Assembly: GCF_049243985.1 (NCBI RefSeq)
Contig: NC_135376.1
Coordinates: forward strand, 30,128,001-30,192,000
Length of the DNA stretch: 64,000 bases
Reading direction: 5' to 3'
Source of the DNA: Paroedura picta
Lineage: Eukaryota; Chordata; Lepidosauria; Squamata; Gekkonidae
Part shown: positions 21,692-34,875 of the stretch, piece after piece
How positions within the stretch are numbered: position 1 is the stretch's first letter
Layout: every line of letters begins with the position of its first letter
The notes under the pieces: model-generated
Database searches by the model: none
The model's input: the letters and a program-made list of their open reading frames with translations, nothing else
Told to the model about the DNA's origin: nothing
Made by a program: the position numbers and the translations under genes

Positions 21692-21800
21692 AAGGAGGAG
21701 GTTGGGAAACAAACAGGTAAGGGGGGAAACAGGTGGGGAAAAGGAAGGGAGTCTCTGTGTGTGTGTGTGTGTGTGTGTGTTTGTGTGTATTTGCTAGGGA
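21310..21800. repeat. GC-rich and purine-rich tandem block with microsatellites
   Basis: At 21330-21510 a unit with 'ggggcctaggcag' occurs twice. From 21580 to 21780 a unit of about 120 bp beginning GTTGGGAAAC is repeated twice in diverged form, each followed by a run: (GA)n at 21649-21687 and (TG)n at 21757-21788. Open frames here are repeat artefacts. Confidence 0.7.
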
Positions 21801-24800
21801 GTGAGAGGGATCTGACCAAGTAGTCCCAGAGCAGGTATGTGTCCCACGTACCCTCTGAGTGTCAGGCTGTCAAAAGATTTTTTTTCTATTCTCAGCTGGT
21901 TAGATAGTGGCTGACAGTGAGTCCCTCATTCAGATTCTGCCTTGGTCACTAACTCACCAGCTGCCTAGATGCTGTCAGTTCCATCTGCACTATGGAGATA
22001 ATGGGCCTATTTTATAGAGTTGTAAATGATAAAATGATTTTTGGAATCCTTGAGGCATCGACCAAAATGAGCATTAGTTGATCATCAGTGAGGCAAATAG
22101 CATCATTTAATGGGGAACTTCTTCAGTCCTGTTGGAACACTGGAATTTCTACCCTTATGACGTCCTTGTGGACCTGCTTATGACCTCCTCTCTAAATGCT
22201 TTTATTGTCCTTTTAGTACAAGAGCCTCAAGAATGGATGCAAATCAGAAAAGAAATCAGAACCTTGTGTTCTGGCACTGAGGTCCAAGGTATAATGTTTG
22301 CAAACCAAGATGCCTACTCTTTTACACAGAAAAAAACAACAACCCATGATGTTGAAATTAAGTGGCAGAATATGGGAAGACATGCCGGTGATTTATTGTA
22401 CAAAAAGCACAAACCACCAACTACTCTGAAAGCATCTGCTCCTGCAATGATCTGTTATAAAAACAAACGAAAATCCCGGGGCTATTTTTCAGAGTAGAAT
22501 GCAATTTTCAAAGACGGCAATAGTATATATTCTTCAAAAATTCCGCAGCTGCAGTGAATTGCAGCTTATTTTTCACTGTCATTAAAATGACACAGAAACC
22601 AATTTGCTTCAGAAGTGATAGAACCCTGTTTTATTTTTAAGTAGCATCAGACTTTGGCAACATCAATTATATAAGCCAGGAAATTGAAGTTAACCCTTCA
22701 CAAGCTGCCAATTCTACTGTGCTGGCCAATGTACTTTCATAATTTCACTCAGATAAAAATAGTTTATGATATCATAGCACCATCTGGAAACCTTTCCAAA
22801 ATGGAAGTTCCCTCATAATGGTACCTGTAAACACTGACTGTCTACTCAGCTGTCTCTTTTCTTCTTGCTTAAATTGCAGGCTTGGTGTAAATATATTTCT
22901 TTGAATTTATTTCTTCCAGTGGTTAATCTCCTACCTCCAGAAACTCAGCATGGATAACTGAAGAACAAAAAACATTTCCTTAAACAATTTAAAAAAGAAA
23001 AAGTAATTTACCACGGAGCCCTAGATATATTTCCCAGTTAACGCAGGTTCCATTCATGTTAGATTAGAAGCCAACTTAAAACACATTTGATTTAAGCCTC
23101 ACCTGTGGCAATATTTTCAGGCCTGGGTTTGGAAGAGATCTACCAGTATGTGGCATCTCATTCATATATTTATAACCATAGTAAATGTTCTAAAAGTACC
23201 TGGTCAGGAGATTTTGAGTTTGATGTTTTAATATTCTAACAAAATGTTCAATGTTAGGCACATTGGGGCAAAGGGAACTGGCCATTAGCACTTCCCATTA
23301 CACAACATTGGTTTGACACATGTAAGGATTCCATCTCCTGGAATTATAGCTCATCTCCGGACTCTCTATGCATTTCTTCACACCATATATAAACTACAGG
23401 CCCTTGCTGGTATTGTAGACTTCCCACTGCTGGCTTCATGTATATCTTGTGGTCATGCAACTGCACACAGGGGGTGGAGGAAGGGTTACGAGTGGACCTT
23501 CCTTGGGGACCTCATTATTAAATCACAGACCAATGTTTCTGAAAAGCCATCAAAGTATTGACTTACACTTGAATACTGTAGCTAGAACTGTATTTGTGAG
23601 ACACTGGAAACAAAATATCTTTCCTAAAGTACAAGAATGGAGGGGGGGGGGTGGAAATCAGGGACATTAATAGATTAATCAGGCTTATCATCTTAAGAAC
23701 ACACCATCAAGTGAGGTACCATAGCAGCTTTTTCATTCAAAAGGCTGGAAGAATTTTCCCAGTGAAGTCTTTCTTATACTTCTGTTTTGGCTCAACTGGC
23801 AGTTAAAAGGATTTTTGGTTGCTCTACAGGGATTGATGTATTTTCACCCTTAATAGCTTATTTCTGCAAGCGTACTGTTAAATGATTAAAAACCCATTTC
23901 CTTGACATTCTGTCACACTCCAAGAAACTCAGTCTGGACACAGCAGAGCAGCCAGATAAACTAACCTTCCCATATGTGACAAAGGGATCGCTGACTCTTA
24001 AGAGATTATACCGCCCAAATCTCTTTGATCTCTAGTGCTGCTGGATTTGGATCTAGCTTGTCTACTGCAACCAAGATGGCTTCCTTCTGAAGTAAACTCC
24101 TTCCCCAAGGAAAGAACATAGACTTGCCCCCACCTGCAATGATGACATTTGTACACTGTCTGAACCATGAGTTTGTTTGACCTGTCCACTGTTGTTTTCC
24201 TTTTGGGGAACATCCAGCCTTACAAAACCATTATTCCTAACTAGATTCTATGTGGTATTTTCTTCATTTGATCCTTGGATATCCCATATATATGACTCCT
24301 GTCCTTCTGCTTTTTCTCATTTAAATGCTAATGCATTTGTAACTGATCCAGGCTGTCATTCATGCCTTTCCAGCTTTAATTGGCCTGAGGATTGGCTTCC
24401 CCAAAACCCTGTCCTGGCATTTTGTCTCTCATATGATGTTGATTGGTTCACATCACTAGAGGTGTACAGATGCTCTGCCAAATAATAAATGGTTCCTGAG
24501 TCTAAAAGAGACTGGGGGGAATCAATTTCTCCCCCTCCTCCCATATCCAGTCAGCCTTTTCAATTTCAGTTTATTGGATGGGTGGATAAGCAGTAACCCC
24601 CTAGGCTATCCTAGGAGTAGAGACCTGTCCATCACAGTCATTTGAGGATTCTAGGCTTTTCAGAACTTCTGTGAGCATTGGTATTTTGAACAAGGGCTTT
24701 GTGTGTGTGTGATGGTACCTGAGTATTGAATACCAAACCTTTTTTTCGGGGGGGGGGGGGGTTGGGGGTTCCTCAAAGTCCCGGAGGGAGAGATTAGTGG

Positions 24801-25119
24801 AAATTGGTGCAAGTTTGTATATGTGTACTGGTATTTTTGTTTGTTTGTAACAAAAAGCACTGCTTAGACCTCACCTAAGTAACGGAGAAAGAAAGCCTGC
24901 TGAAGTAATCTTGTTTCTTACTTTTTCCAGTTTTATTAGAATTTGCATTTAATCAGAGCCTTGTCTGACTAGAAATAAACAAGAGTCTTGGGTCCCTTCA
25001 AAGACTTACATATTTGTATTCCAACCCCGATTTTTGACACTAACAAGTCTGGTGAGTGTTAGGCTGTGGAGATCTGGGTTCAAATTTCCCCTCAGTCAAT
25101 ATGATCTCACAATAAAATT
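21801..25119. other. Intergenic; mostly unique sequence
   Basis: No gene seen. The stretch 22500-22760 is repeat-free, AT-rich and looks constrained (for example 'tcactgtcattaaaatgaca'), but I cannot test conservation. A weak SINE-like stretch lies around 21890-22060. Confidence 0.4.
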
Positions 25120-25310
25120 GCCTCACTTGAGTCAGGCCATGGGTCAATCAATGTCACCCTTCTCTGACTGCCAGAGGCTCCTGGAGTCTCAAACTAATGT
25201 TTTTCATGCCATCTACTACATGCCTTTTAACTGGAGGAGTTGAGGTTGAACCAGGGATCTTCCTAATTACAAAACAGATACTCTACCACTGAGTCATCAC
25301 AGCATCTACC
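25120..25310 (-). mobile_element. Old tRNA-derived SINE (second family), inverted
   Basis: The text 'gagttgaggttgaaccaggg' followed by 'gatactctaccactgagtca' is an inverted tRNA-like head (box B then box A). The body before it is strongly diverged. Confidence 0.5.
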
Positions 25311-25744
25311 CATGAAGCAAACTGGTTGGACATGGGCCAGTCTCACACTTTCTCAGTGGTTCAAAGAGTTGTTCTGAGGACAAGATGTGTGTGGGGGTGA
25401 TCTATGATGTTTTAGGACAAAATGGAACAAAGGAGAACCACATGTCCTATTCTAAGCTCCTTGGAGGAAAGGTGGGATATCATGCCATAGACAGATATTC
25501 TAGCACATGCTTTTGTTGGACTGAATCCCATTTGAATTTATGTTGGAATAAATATTCATTATTCTTTAAGGTGCCACAAGATTATTCTTTATTGTTGCAA
25601 CAACAACAAGAACAACAACAAAACCCAAACAATAACATGGGTAATCTTCTCTTAAAAGCCTGCTTAGAGTGTTTTGTTATGTGTTTCCTCGATTAGCAAG
25701 ATGAATTCTGAAATCTGGCTGATACTAGAAGGAGGCCCTTAGCC

Positions 25745-26189
25745 TAGTGATCCCCAACCTGTGGGCCGCGAACCACATGTAGTCCTTTGACTAATTGGAG
25801 GTGGGCCGTGAAGGACGCCTTCTCTCCCCCCCCCCCCCCCGGCCCTTTACTTCATCCCCCACGGCCCTTTACAACACACTTCGGGTGTCATTGTCTCCCA
25901 TCACTCCCAGATGGGACTATCTCATTGCAGAGAAACAAGCTCAGGGTTCCCATTGATTTGTCATTGTCATGAGTTAAAATTTCCATGAAAATAAAATGTT
26001 CCTTAAGTTCATTGTTGTGGCGTGTCTGTATCTTATTTTGAAGGGATGTTTAAACATTACCATAGCGATCAGAGAGCGTTAGGGCAGTGGTTGAGAGTAG
26101 AAGAGTAATCTACCCGCTCCCTCACCGGGCCTCAGTAAAATTGTCAAGCGTTGAGTGGTCCCCGGTGATAAAAATGTTGGGGACCACTG
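25745..26189. mobile_element. hAT-type DNA transposon, complete non-autonomous copy
   Basis: A 445-bp element beginning TAGTGATCCCCAACC and ending GTTGGGGACCACTG, with a perfect 8-bp duplication CCTTAGCC at 25737-25744 and 26190-26197. Inverted ends and the 8-bp duplication place it in hAT. It has no transposase frame. A C-run at 25830-25842 is prone to length change. The right end of a second copy opens the window (1-239). Confidence 0.9.
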
Positions 26190-26330
26190 CCTTAGCCTTA
26201 AGGACTTTATGACCTATTACTTGTTTTATTTTCAACTGCCCAAAGACTCTGGTAGAAATGGTCCTTGCTGGAAGATTTAAATTTGGGGCTGGCTTGGAGT
26301 GCTTAACTGCCATGTAAATAGAATTGCCAG

Positions 26331-26521
26331 AACACATGAAGCTGCCTTATGCCAAAGCTGATCCTTGGTCTATCAACATCAGCATTGTCTATTCAGGCAG
26401 GCAGAGGTCCACATCACCACCTGCCACCTAATCCATTGCTTTAGAGATGCCAGGGATTGAACCTGGGGCCTTCTGCATGCCAGGCTGATGTTCTACAAGT
26501 GAGCCACAGCCCTGCCCCTTA
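26331..26521 (-). mobile_element. tRNA-derived SINE (second family), inverted
   Basis: Begins 'aacacatgaagctgccttat' and ends with an inverted tRNA-like head: 'agggattgaacctggggcct' (box B) and 'tgttctacaagtgagccaca' (box A region). The layout is that of a common squamate SINE, nearly full length. Confidence 0.75.
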
Positions 26522-29500
26522 AAGGGGAGAAAAGAAGGGTGAATTAGGGGGGAGAGGGTGAAAAACAGTCATCTATTTTGTTTTTACCACTTGCATTGGA
26601 TTCATTGCTGTTTACTTCTTTGAGTAAAAAATAAAGCATTGCAGTTGGGGACGCAACAGGAAAAGCAGAAATTCTGCCCACCATTTGTGAATGATGCAAC
26701 TAGTGTCTTTACAGTTCAGAGGGCCATCTCCACCCCCACCCACCCACTCACCTCACTCATCATAACAGTAGACATTGGCTAGGAGATCTAAACTGTAAGT
26801 GCAAATCCATTAATGTGAGTTGCTGAGGCATTTGATTACATAGATTTGGCCTTTCAGCATGGAAAACATGTGGGCAGGTATGCAGACAGAATCCATAATG
26901 TGTGACAGACTGTTTTGTGTTTACTGGAACAAAATTGGCATAACTATTTCTCTGTAATTGGCACTGTTAAGACAACTTTTCATGTTCTCATAATAACCAG
27001 TGACCTGGCCTAACAAGATGAAAAGTTCTATAAAGCTTAGAGGCAATTTATATATACTTAGAAGCAGCAGATTCTATAGCTGCTGTACCACGGTGGTTTG
27101 TGATCTCAGATACAAGGTATATGAGCATATCCATATACATGCTGGCCTTATCCATACAATCCTTTGGCTTCAGAGAAAAGATGATGTAAATGTTATACCC
27201 ATGCATGAAAATGTAGATATGCAGCCCCATGAAGCAGCACAAAATGGCCAACTGTAGCTGGGGGCCCAGAAGATGCCAGAGAGGCCAGGAGAAGTGTTCA
27301 GTCACTTCCCAGTCAGGCAGCCTACAGGTCAGTGGGTGGGGCAACAGGTCAGTGGGTGGCAACCTGTAGGAAGGACAATGTGGCCTACGCCAGAGGAGCT
27401 GTGCATGCCCATGCTGGAGTTTCAGATCCATCTTGGGTAATTTGGCTATTGTGGCATGAGGAGACCTTAATGGATCATGAGAAAGCAGCTTGGGAAGAAC
27501 AGGGCTGTGTGCCAGAGCAGCATCAGACTATAAAGACCAGCTGGGAAGAAACAATTAGAGGGATGGAACAATTAAAAACAAAGAGTGGCTGAGCAGGGAG
27601 GAAATTGAAAGAGGTGGGAGTGTTAGTGGAAGCAGTGGAGAAAGGACAGCTCTAAACAAGGAAGCACCATAGAGCCTGTGTGTACTTGGGGTATACCAAA
27701 TAAAGGTGTATACCAAGTAAAGGTGTATAATTGAAGTTTAGTGCCCAGCAGTGAGTTTGTGAATGCAAGTTGAGTGCCATTAACATTCCCCTTTCACTGG
27801 GAGGGAGTGTGCCCACATATGTTGAGCGTAGTTAGAAGAATAGTGGCCACATCTATGGACAGGATTTGCCACTAGTAACCAGGCTGCAGTTCTGTGCACA
27901 CTTACTCAGGAGAGACTCTTAGTGAATGCCATGGGACTTCTTTTCACTTCAACCTTCTGCAAATGGCTTATTGTGGCATCATCAAGGCACTGAGGTGAGT
28001 CAAAGATAGGAGTGGAAAGGGGAAGGCAAAAAACAACAGCACAGCAGAGAAGCTGACATGGGAAACAATGATGGGAAGAATAGATTAAAGAAGAAGAGTT
28101 CACCAGGAGACTGAAGTCTTCCTTGTAGATCTTTGTGTGTGTATGTGCGTGTGTGAGAGAGAGACAGAGACAGAGACAGAGAGACAGAGATAGAGAGAGC
28201 ACAGCAGCAGCAAGGCATTAAGATAGCCTGCTGACATAATTATCAAATGATGGGAGAATCAGATGATTTTAGCTGAGGCAAGTCCAGTCCTTGTGGTGGG
28301 AGCCTTTCAGAATGGAGCCAGGTGTTTTGTAGTTCTCAGACATCAATGGTGGGGGTTCCAGGATGTACCCAAACCATTTAACAAAAAGGAAATGGGATTT
28401 TCCACCTTAAAAATGCATACCATTGCATTTAATTTATTTAAGGCCTTGTCTTGTCCTTTAATGTGGTTGCATCAGGACCACAGCCAGATCTCCTTGCAGA
28501 TGGGGCTTCCAGAAAATGAATGAAAAACTAGTGATTTCTTGACAGTCAATCAACTTTTATAATCTTGCTGCCAAGCCCAAGTCTATTTATTAGTATCTAT
28601 GAACACAGTCAACAATGGATGAACACAGCTAATTACCTTCAAAAAGTGCTTACCTATTCATAAAAAAAATCCACCTTCATTTGGGAAATCACAGGTTAAG
28701 CAGACCGCCATGTTTACACGTCTGAAGTAGGATGAGCCAGTGGCCCAGGCAGGACAGTGGAGTCATTGGCCCAGCCTGGTATAAACCTGATTTGTGGTTC
28801 AAGGAGACCATCTGGATCAATCATGAATGATAATGGGCACAAAGGCTCTTACTTGGGCATTTGGTTCTGTCTGATCCCAAATTGTTGCTAAGGGGGAAAA
28901 CAACAGGATGGTATATATTTCTTCTGGCCAGACTGAGATATAAAATAGCCTCGGATATAATGCAAAGAGAGGCTTCTATATATATATAAATAAGTTTAGT
29001 GTGTTGCCATCTTCACAGTAGACATTCACAGTGTCTTGTGCCTTTTAATTTCATAACATTTATTGGATCAGAAGGTAGATTCGTCTCAGTGTTTGCATTT
29101 TATTCTGCAAAAGGTCAAAATTGTCAGGAAAGATGTATTTTGCAATGAGAGGTGAGTACTTTCTACCAAAGAAAAATAGCCACAATGGAAAAGGCAGGAG
29201 GCAGAAGGATTTAAATTATTTTAACTTCAGCCATTCCAAGGCAAAGTGCATGTTGTAATGTGATTGGTGTGTCACAGGACTTTCTTACCTCTTGGCTCAT
29301 TCTGAGGGCAAAGCACTAATGAAAAACTGGGATCCACTGGAGTTTTTCCTTGGGCAGAAGGATTTCTGGCCATGGAAATTTCTCACCACCACCCCTGTGA
29401 TGGCCTGAAATTCTCACTGAAATCCACTTCCTGTGTTTATGTGCGCGCGTATGTGTGTGTGTGTGTCCTTCTATCTTAGAATATAAAAGGAGGATCATCA

Positions 29501-29696
29501 AACCACAGATATACAGAAAAGGGCTCTATGGTGTATCTCCAGGAATTACTCTTCCATAGGAACTCACCAGTTTTATTCAGCATTGCTTTTTGAGGGATGT
29601 GATTCCAAAGCTTGGACCTACACTGATAAATATAGGCTGGATAGTTGCTTTATACCTGGGCATGGATGTTAGTATTTGTATCTGGGTTTCTCTAAA
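26522..29696. other. Intergenic; microsatellites only
   Basis: Contains a (GT)n(GA)n run at 28135-28200 and a (GT)n run near 29450-29467. The block 27260-27800 has an 86-codon open frame and an AATAAA-bearing end, but I recognise no family. No host gene seen. Confidence 0.4.
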
Positions 29697-29745
29697 ACAG
29701 GAGTAATCAACCTGTGGTCCTCAAGATGTTCATGGACTACAGTAC
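29697..29745. mobile_element. Palindromic hAT MITE, one arm only
   Basis: The text 'caggagtaatcaacctgtgg' and 'gatgttcatggactaca' is the first arm of the 4132/12394 family; the second arm is absent. Confidence 0.65.
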
Positions 29746-30360
29746 AGGTGCTATATCTTTCCAGCAGCTAATACCAGACTGGCCTAACACCTGTATTTTG
29801 TAGCACTTGACTCTTCTGGGTCATCTTAAAGGATTGCCTTGCTGAGAGTGAATTATTGTCAAATATATTTGATATTTTCAAGAAGTTAATAGTTAAAGGT
29901 CAGTAAGGAGTGACTTCATGTCAAAACAACACAGTCCCTATTATCAGCCAGTTTCAAGACATTTGAAATATATCTTGAATATAAATGTATAGGGAAGTCG
30001 ATCTTGTGCAGAAATATCTTCTACTTATGAGATGTAAAGTAGGTTTTCTCTCTATACTCTGATCTATTGTCTATTTGTTAAAAGTTACAGTGAGTAGTTA
30101 TTAGCTATTAAATCTGAAGTCTAAAATATGGAATACAAATGTACACTGACAGAAGAACCATTGCATTTTATAGACAGTGTTTTACAAACTATAATGAGGC
30201 AGGTGTTTGGGAGAAGTGATCTGTTTTATACATTCTGTGCTAATTATTTTTATATACACCATGGAGTAATACGATACCTTTTCCCTTTCTGTATCCCCTT
30301 TATACCTTTACTTTGTTTCCTAATTAAAAAAAAAACATAGTCCCAGCTGCATATGAACAC
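29746..30360. other. Intergenic, nothing recognised
   Basis: AT-rich; a 70-codon hydrophobic frame at 30128-30340 has no support as a gene. Confidence 0.4.
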
Positions 30361-30361
30361 C

Positions 30362-30500
30362 TTTTATTTTATTGATTGGTTTATTTTATTGATTGGTTTA
30401 TTTTACATTTATTCATCCTCCCTTGGGGCTCAGGGTGGTTTACATAAAGACTTAGTGGAACAGGAACAGTACAGAGAAATGAGTGGCTATAAATAACAAT
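30362..30500 (-). mobile_element. L2-type LINE 3' end
   Basis: The text 'ttattcatcctcccttgggg' and 'ctcagggtggtttacataaa' is the L2-like terminus on the minus strand. A short tandem of 'tattgattggttta' precedes it. Confidence 0.55.
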
Positions 30501-31376
30501 AATAGTAAACAGTAATAACAATACAACTCTAATATGTAGCACAATGGAACAGTAGTGAAAAGAAGATCATTGCAGCATGCTGAGGGCCCGTGGTTGGATG
30601 GTTCAGATGATGATTTACATGGGAGGGAGGCTGAGGGGCAGAGGAAGGGATGGTTCTGGTTTACCTCAACCAAATGCCTTACCCTTACAGAATATCTTGT
30701 CCTTTTTACACATGTTAAACAAGCAAGTGTCCTGCATCAGCCATCAGGCTATTGTGCAGGATTGTGCCAGGAGCTTAATAGAACTGGTCTGCTTGAAGCT
30801 GGAGAGATGCTATAACATCAGGCAAGGCTGTGAGTTTGGCCAGGGAAGGGTAGGAGGATGTAGGTGTGCTTGGTTTTATCTTATAGATTGTGGTGGCCAT
30901 GGTTTTTCAATGCCTTTCAGGTAGCCAAATAGAAAAAATGTCAGGATTTATCATTACGTGTGTCAATGCAGGTTCATGACACTGAAAAGAGGAAAAGATG
31001 CAATGTTTACCAGGGTTTATCGATCCTGAAGTTGTATAGATTTCACAAGAATTCCGCTATGACTTCTCACCAAAATAACTTTTTAAGAAGAACCCTATTT
31101 GAAAACAACAGTAACAGTAAAAAAAAAAATCTTAATACAAAAGTCAGCCAGGGAGTCTATGAACTGGCATGAGTCTGAAAGGTGTGATCATTCATTTTTC
31201 TAGGGAGGAATTCACGGCTATGTAGCTGCAACAAATGCAGTTCTCCTTAGCAGAAAGCAGGTGGCGTAAACGTACAAAGGAAACCTCTCAAAAAAACACC
31301 CCCAAACGATGCTTTTCTCTCAGCAATTCAGTTGTGCTTTGTTGGGAGCTTTTTTAAAAAATAAATTGGACTGAGG
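30501..31376. other. Upstream flank of SCG2
   Basis: No further gene. The last 150-200 bases before the CRE are repeat-free and would be the proximal promoter. Position 30635-30680 shares a short 'tacctcaaccaaatgcctta' phrase with the L2 at 52910. Confidence 0.45.
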
Positions 31377-31384
31377 TGACGTCA
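31377..31384 (+). promoter_or_regulatory. SCG2: cAMP response element of SCG2 promoter
   Basis: A perfect palindromic CRE, TGACGTCA, lies 39 bases before the TATA-like box and about 65 bases before the expected start of transcription. Mammalian SCG2 promoters carry a CRE near -67 to -60 that binds CREB and drives neuroendocrine, cAMP- and depolarisation-dependent transcription. The matching spacing is strong support for both the element and the promoter call. Confidence 0.88.
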
Positions 31385-31415
31385 GTATGGCAGTGGAAAG
31401 TCAGGTGATGTACAC

Positions 31416-31421
31416 TATAAG
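31416..31421 (+). promoter_or_regulatory. SCG2: TATA-like box of SCG2
   Basis: TATAAG, 25-30 bases before the presumed transcription start near 31446 and 70-95 bases before the exon 1 donor site. It is the only TATA-like motif at a fitting distance from the CRE. Confidence 0.7.
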
Positions 31422-31445
31422 CAGAGGGAGCTGTCCGGGTGCTGA

Positions 31446-31511
31446 AAACAGTCCACAAACTCGCAGCTGACAGATAACCAAGAGGATGCTTTAGGAGGCT
31501 TCTGCACACAG
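31446..31511 (+). other. SCG2: SCG2 exon 1 (non-coding)
   Basis: The start is inferred from the TATA-like box; the end is set by a good donor, CACACAG followed by GTAAGC (GT at 31512). It has no ATG in a useful frame and would contribute only 5' UTR, as in other vertebrate SCG2 genes, in which the whole protein is encoded by exon 2. Confidence 0.72.
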
Positions 31512-33395
31512 GTAAGCAGATTTGTTTCTTTTCAAACTGCCTAAGGGAAGACCAGATGTGTGTTTGCCCTATAGTCAGCTTCTAGCACGAAGACCAGGCT
31601 AAAGCAACAAAACTAGATCATTAGGAACTGTCTGAAAATGCAACCAGATGCACTTCAGTCAGCGCAGTAACATTATGTTGTTGTGGGTCGTGAAATCTTT
31701 CCTCCTCTGCTTATGACCTGATTATAGATACTAAATGAGAGAGAGAGAAAAAAACAGAGGGAAATGCTGCTTATTCACAACACCAATGCCAACAAATTAA
31801 ACTGTGACTACATAATGAAAGAGGAGACCAGCAGTTTCAGTTGTTCTTAGTTCATCATCAACATGTGTTTATGAAACATTCGTCTTTATGACCAGCATCA
31901 ATGTAATTCATTTTAAAAAATAAAACCACACAGACCTAGATTTGATCTTGGTAGCATTTTGGTTTTCTTGGGACGGGGATATGACTTTTAAAGAAGCAAA
32001 TATTCCCATTCTATTCAAATTAAGACAGTAAGTATCCAAGTCAGATGCTTTGGATGAATGCATATTACTTAAGGGAAACTGTTGATGAACTGTTGCACAA
32101 CTGATCAAATTTCATTTCTGAAAACTCCTGTCCAGATTTTGAAAAATTTGCCATTTGGTCCAATGACAATGAATTTCTGTCCCATGATCTCTACATGAGT
32201 TATTCACTAAGAATAATGGTGTTTTAGTAAGTAGTTATTTGTAAACAGAGTGATTGAATCTGAGTACAATGCGAATCCACGGGAAGTAGTGAAATGGGAA
32301 ATAATGCAGCTACCATGGAAACAAATAGTCTTCTTTATCTTCACTTGCTTAAATTAAAAGTACAGCTAGAAATAAATCACATAATGGATCACAGAAGCAA
32401 ATTACATTTTTTAAAATATTAATTTTCAGTGATTTTTTTTTCATATTTGGAGCTTGCAGTTATGTTTGGTCTGGAAGCTAGAAAAAAGTGATTTTGTTTT
32501 TAAATATTCAAAGTTCTGTAATCTAGTATCACTGCACAAAAAGATATAATCCATAACAATATTGGAAAGAAATGAAGAAAAGAAACAATGCAAAGAAACT
32601 GCTCTTTACTGGCTAAATCCTTGTCAGACCCTCTAATTCAAATGCCTTATGTATATATATGTTGCACAATTTTAATTTCATCTGCAAAGCTTTACTTTGT
32701 ACAGTTCATAAGTACAAGAAATCTGCTTTTCTGTAATGTAGTCAGGAGGATCTGGTGACAGACAGGGTTGGAATCTTTTCTGTAACCCATGAAAGGCATT
32801 CCCCCATTCTTTTAAGGGCCTTCATAAAAGGGACTCTTACTCAGTGTTTTGCAGTGTTTTGGAATCAATGTTTTCTCTGCATCCTTCATAGAGAATTAAC
32901 AAATTATTAGTTAGAGCACGGTGATAGTCAAAGGGCTCATTTGTTGCATAGTTGGAGGGGAATGAGGCGATACAGTGGCACAAAACACTACTTTAATTAC
33001 CTCAGTATGTGAAATTATTTCATACTGCTTTGCAAAAAAGCCCTTATTTGCTTGAAAGGCATGACAAGTCTGCTGTAATTTTCTACTCCAAGTAGTGGGC
33101 GTGGGCTAGCGTCGGGGATTTTTCTACTACAGGAATCACTGCCATTCAAAGAGAATATTTCACAAAGCGCAAAAGGAGAGGGGGCAATCAGTGAACTGAA
33201 AAAGGTGAATTGTTTTCTCTTGGGCGTAGTTTTTGTGGGTTGTGGTTGGTTGGTTGATTAAAAGAGAGTTCTTTGGAAACAGTAGATTTCCTTGGAGTGA
33301 GATTTCAGTTTGGAAGGGGGATTTAGTCTGTCTCTGATTGTGGCAATTTCAATAAATAGCTTTCTGAACACTGAACATTTTGTGTATGCTTGTGT

Positions 33396-33399
<4 letters not shown>

Positions 33400-33428
<29 letters not shown>

Positions 33429-33430
33429 GG
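33400..33430. repeat. (GA)n microsatellite in SCG2 intron
   Basis: About 15 interrupted GA units, preceded by a short TGTGTG stretch. Confidence 0.9.
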
Positions 33431-34694
33431 AAAGAGGCACAGAAAAAGAGAAAGAGAGTAGAAAGAGTATATTTTGACAGTAAAAGAACAGTATAGACCA
33501 TGCCTTTATCTCAGCTTTAATTTGGACCAGCTTTACTCTCTGCTTTCAGTGTCCTTACTGTCTTCAGGAATGTATGAAACAGAAGGAGATGAAACAGCGC
33601 TGTAAGGGCAAGGATTTGTAACTCTGAGTAACAGCATAGTGCTTTCCCTTCATTAAAGAATCATTACAGAAAATGCCCACATATTACTGATTCAGATGAA
33701 ACTAATTCTTATTCTGAGGTTTAATCAGAAATGAGTTCCATTAGCAATTTCTAGAAATTCACCAGCCTTCCAGTTCATATTCAATGAACTACGTAGCTGA
33801 TGATCCACTCCTACAGATGTTACTGTGTGCCACAGAGTATATGAAACTCCAAATAAATTAACAAACATTTGACCAGTCATGAGACATCATAGTGAGGGTT
33901 GGTATACAAATTGAATGAATGAATGAATAAATAAATGCTCATTGCAATAATGATCTTCACAAGTGACTATATAGATATACTTCTCTTTGAAAACAACCTT
34001 GCCACTCTTTCACAAAGATGAGAGATGGCCAAATAACACGGCCACAATGTTGCAAAGAAGGTCACTTAAATAATGGAAATAAGTGGGTTTGAGCACGATT
34101 AGCTTGGTACTGTCCTATATTTTGACAGATTTTGCACAGTTGCTTGTTTAAATCCTTGGAGGCAAAAAGAAAAAAAAAGATTCAGTCAAAGCATGTAACT
34201 TGCATATAATTGTGAGTAGCATTTTCAAAAGCCCTGTTTCCAGAAATGATCACCTTTAAGCCTCTTTAACTAACAGTTGTGAGGTTCCTGCAGATGGGTT
34301 TTCTCTCCCTCACAATATTTCTAAAATGCAGCTTGTTATGCCTATTAGCCAACCATAATTAATAGAAACTATAAACTTCAAACTATGTTTTAACATAGCC
34401 TGATCAACTCCTCTCATTTTAGTAATCTGTTTCAATCCAATCCTTTTCTGCAAAGCTATGTCTCATTCAGCTGAGTGAATTAGCAGCCCATAATGTTGTG
34501 TAGCTGCAGATGATATTGAAGACTAACACTCAATAAGATCTCGGTTGAAGAAAATCACCAGATCCTACCTAGGTTATATCCTTATTGATGAAATAATTTA
34601 ATTCTTGGTTTGGTAACTACTTCCTCTCAGATCACCTGTCTCAGTAGTTGCTTTGTTACAGAATCTGGAATTGTCTTTGGCAAATGATTATATG

Positions 34695-34875
34695 AAAGTG
34701 TGTTCTGCTAAATCAGGCCATTGGTCCATCCAGATCAGTATTCTCTGCTTTGATTGGCTGCCAAGATCCATTGTTTATGGAAGATAAAAGTCTTTCCCAA
34801 TCCTTGAAATGAAGATGCCATGGAGTGAACTGAGAACTTCTGTGAGCAAAGAATACACCTCTTATTGAGCCATAG
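34695..34875 (-). mobile_element. Old SINE in SCG2 intron
   Basis: The text 'aaatcaggccattggtccat' and 'ccagatcagtattctctgct' followed by 'gagccatag' is a decayed copy of the SINE at 26331-26521, inverted. Confidence 0.55.

Noticed and set aside
22132-22497. Open frame of 121 codons
   Set aside because: No ATG at its start, no recognised domain, AT-rich intergenic sequence.
27260-27800. Possible LTR or gene fragment with an 86-codon frame and AATAAAG
   Set aside because: No domain, no terminal structure, no partner copy.
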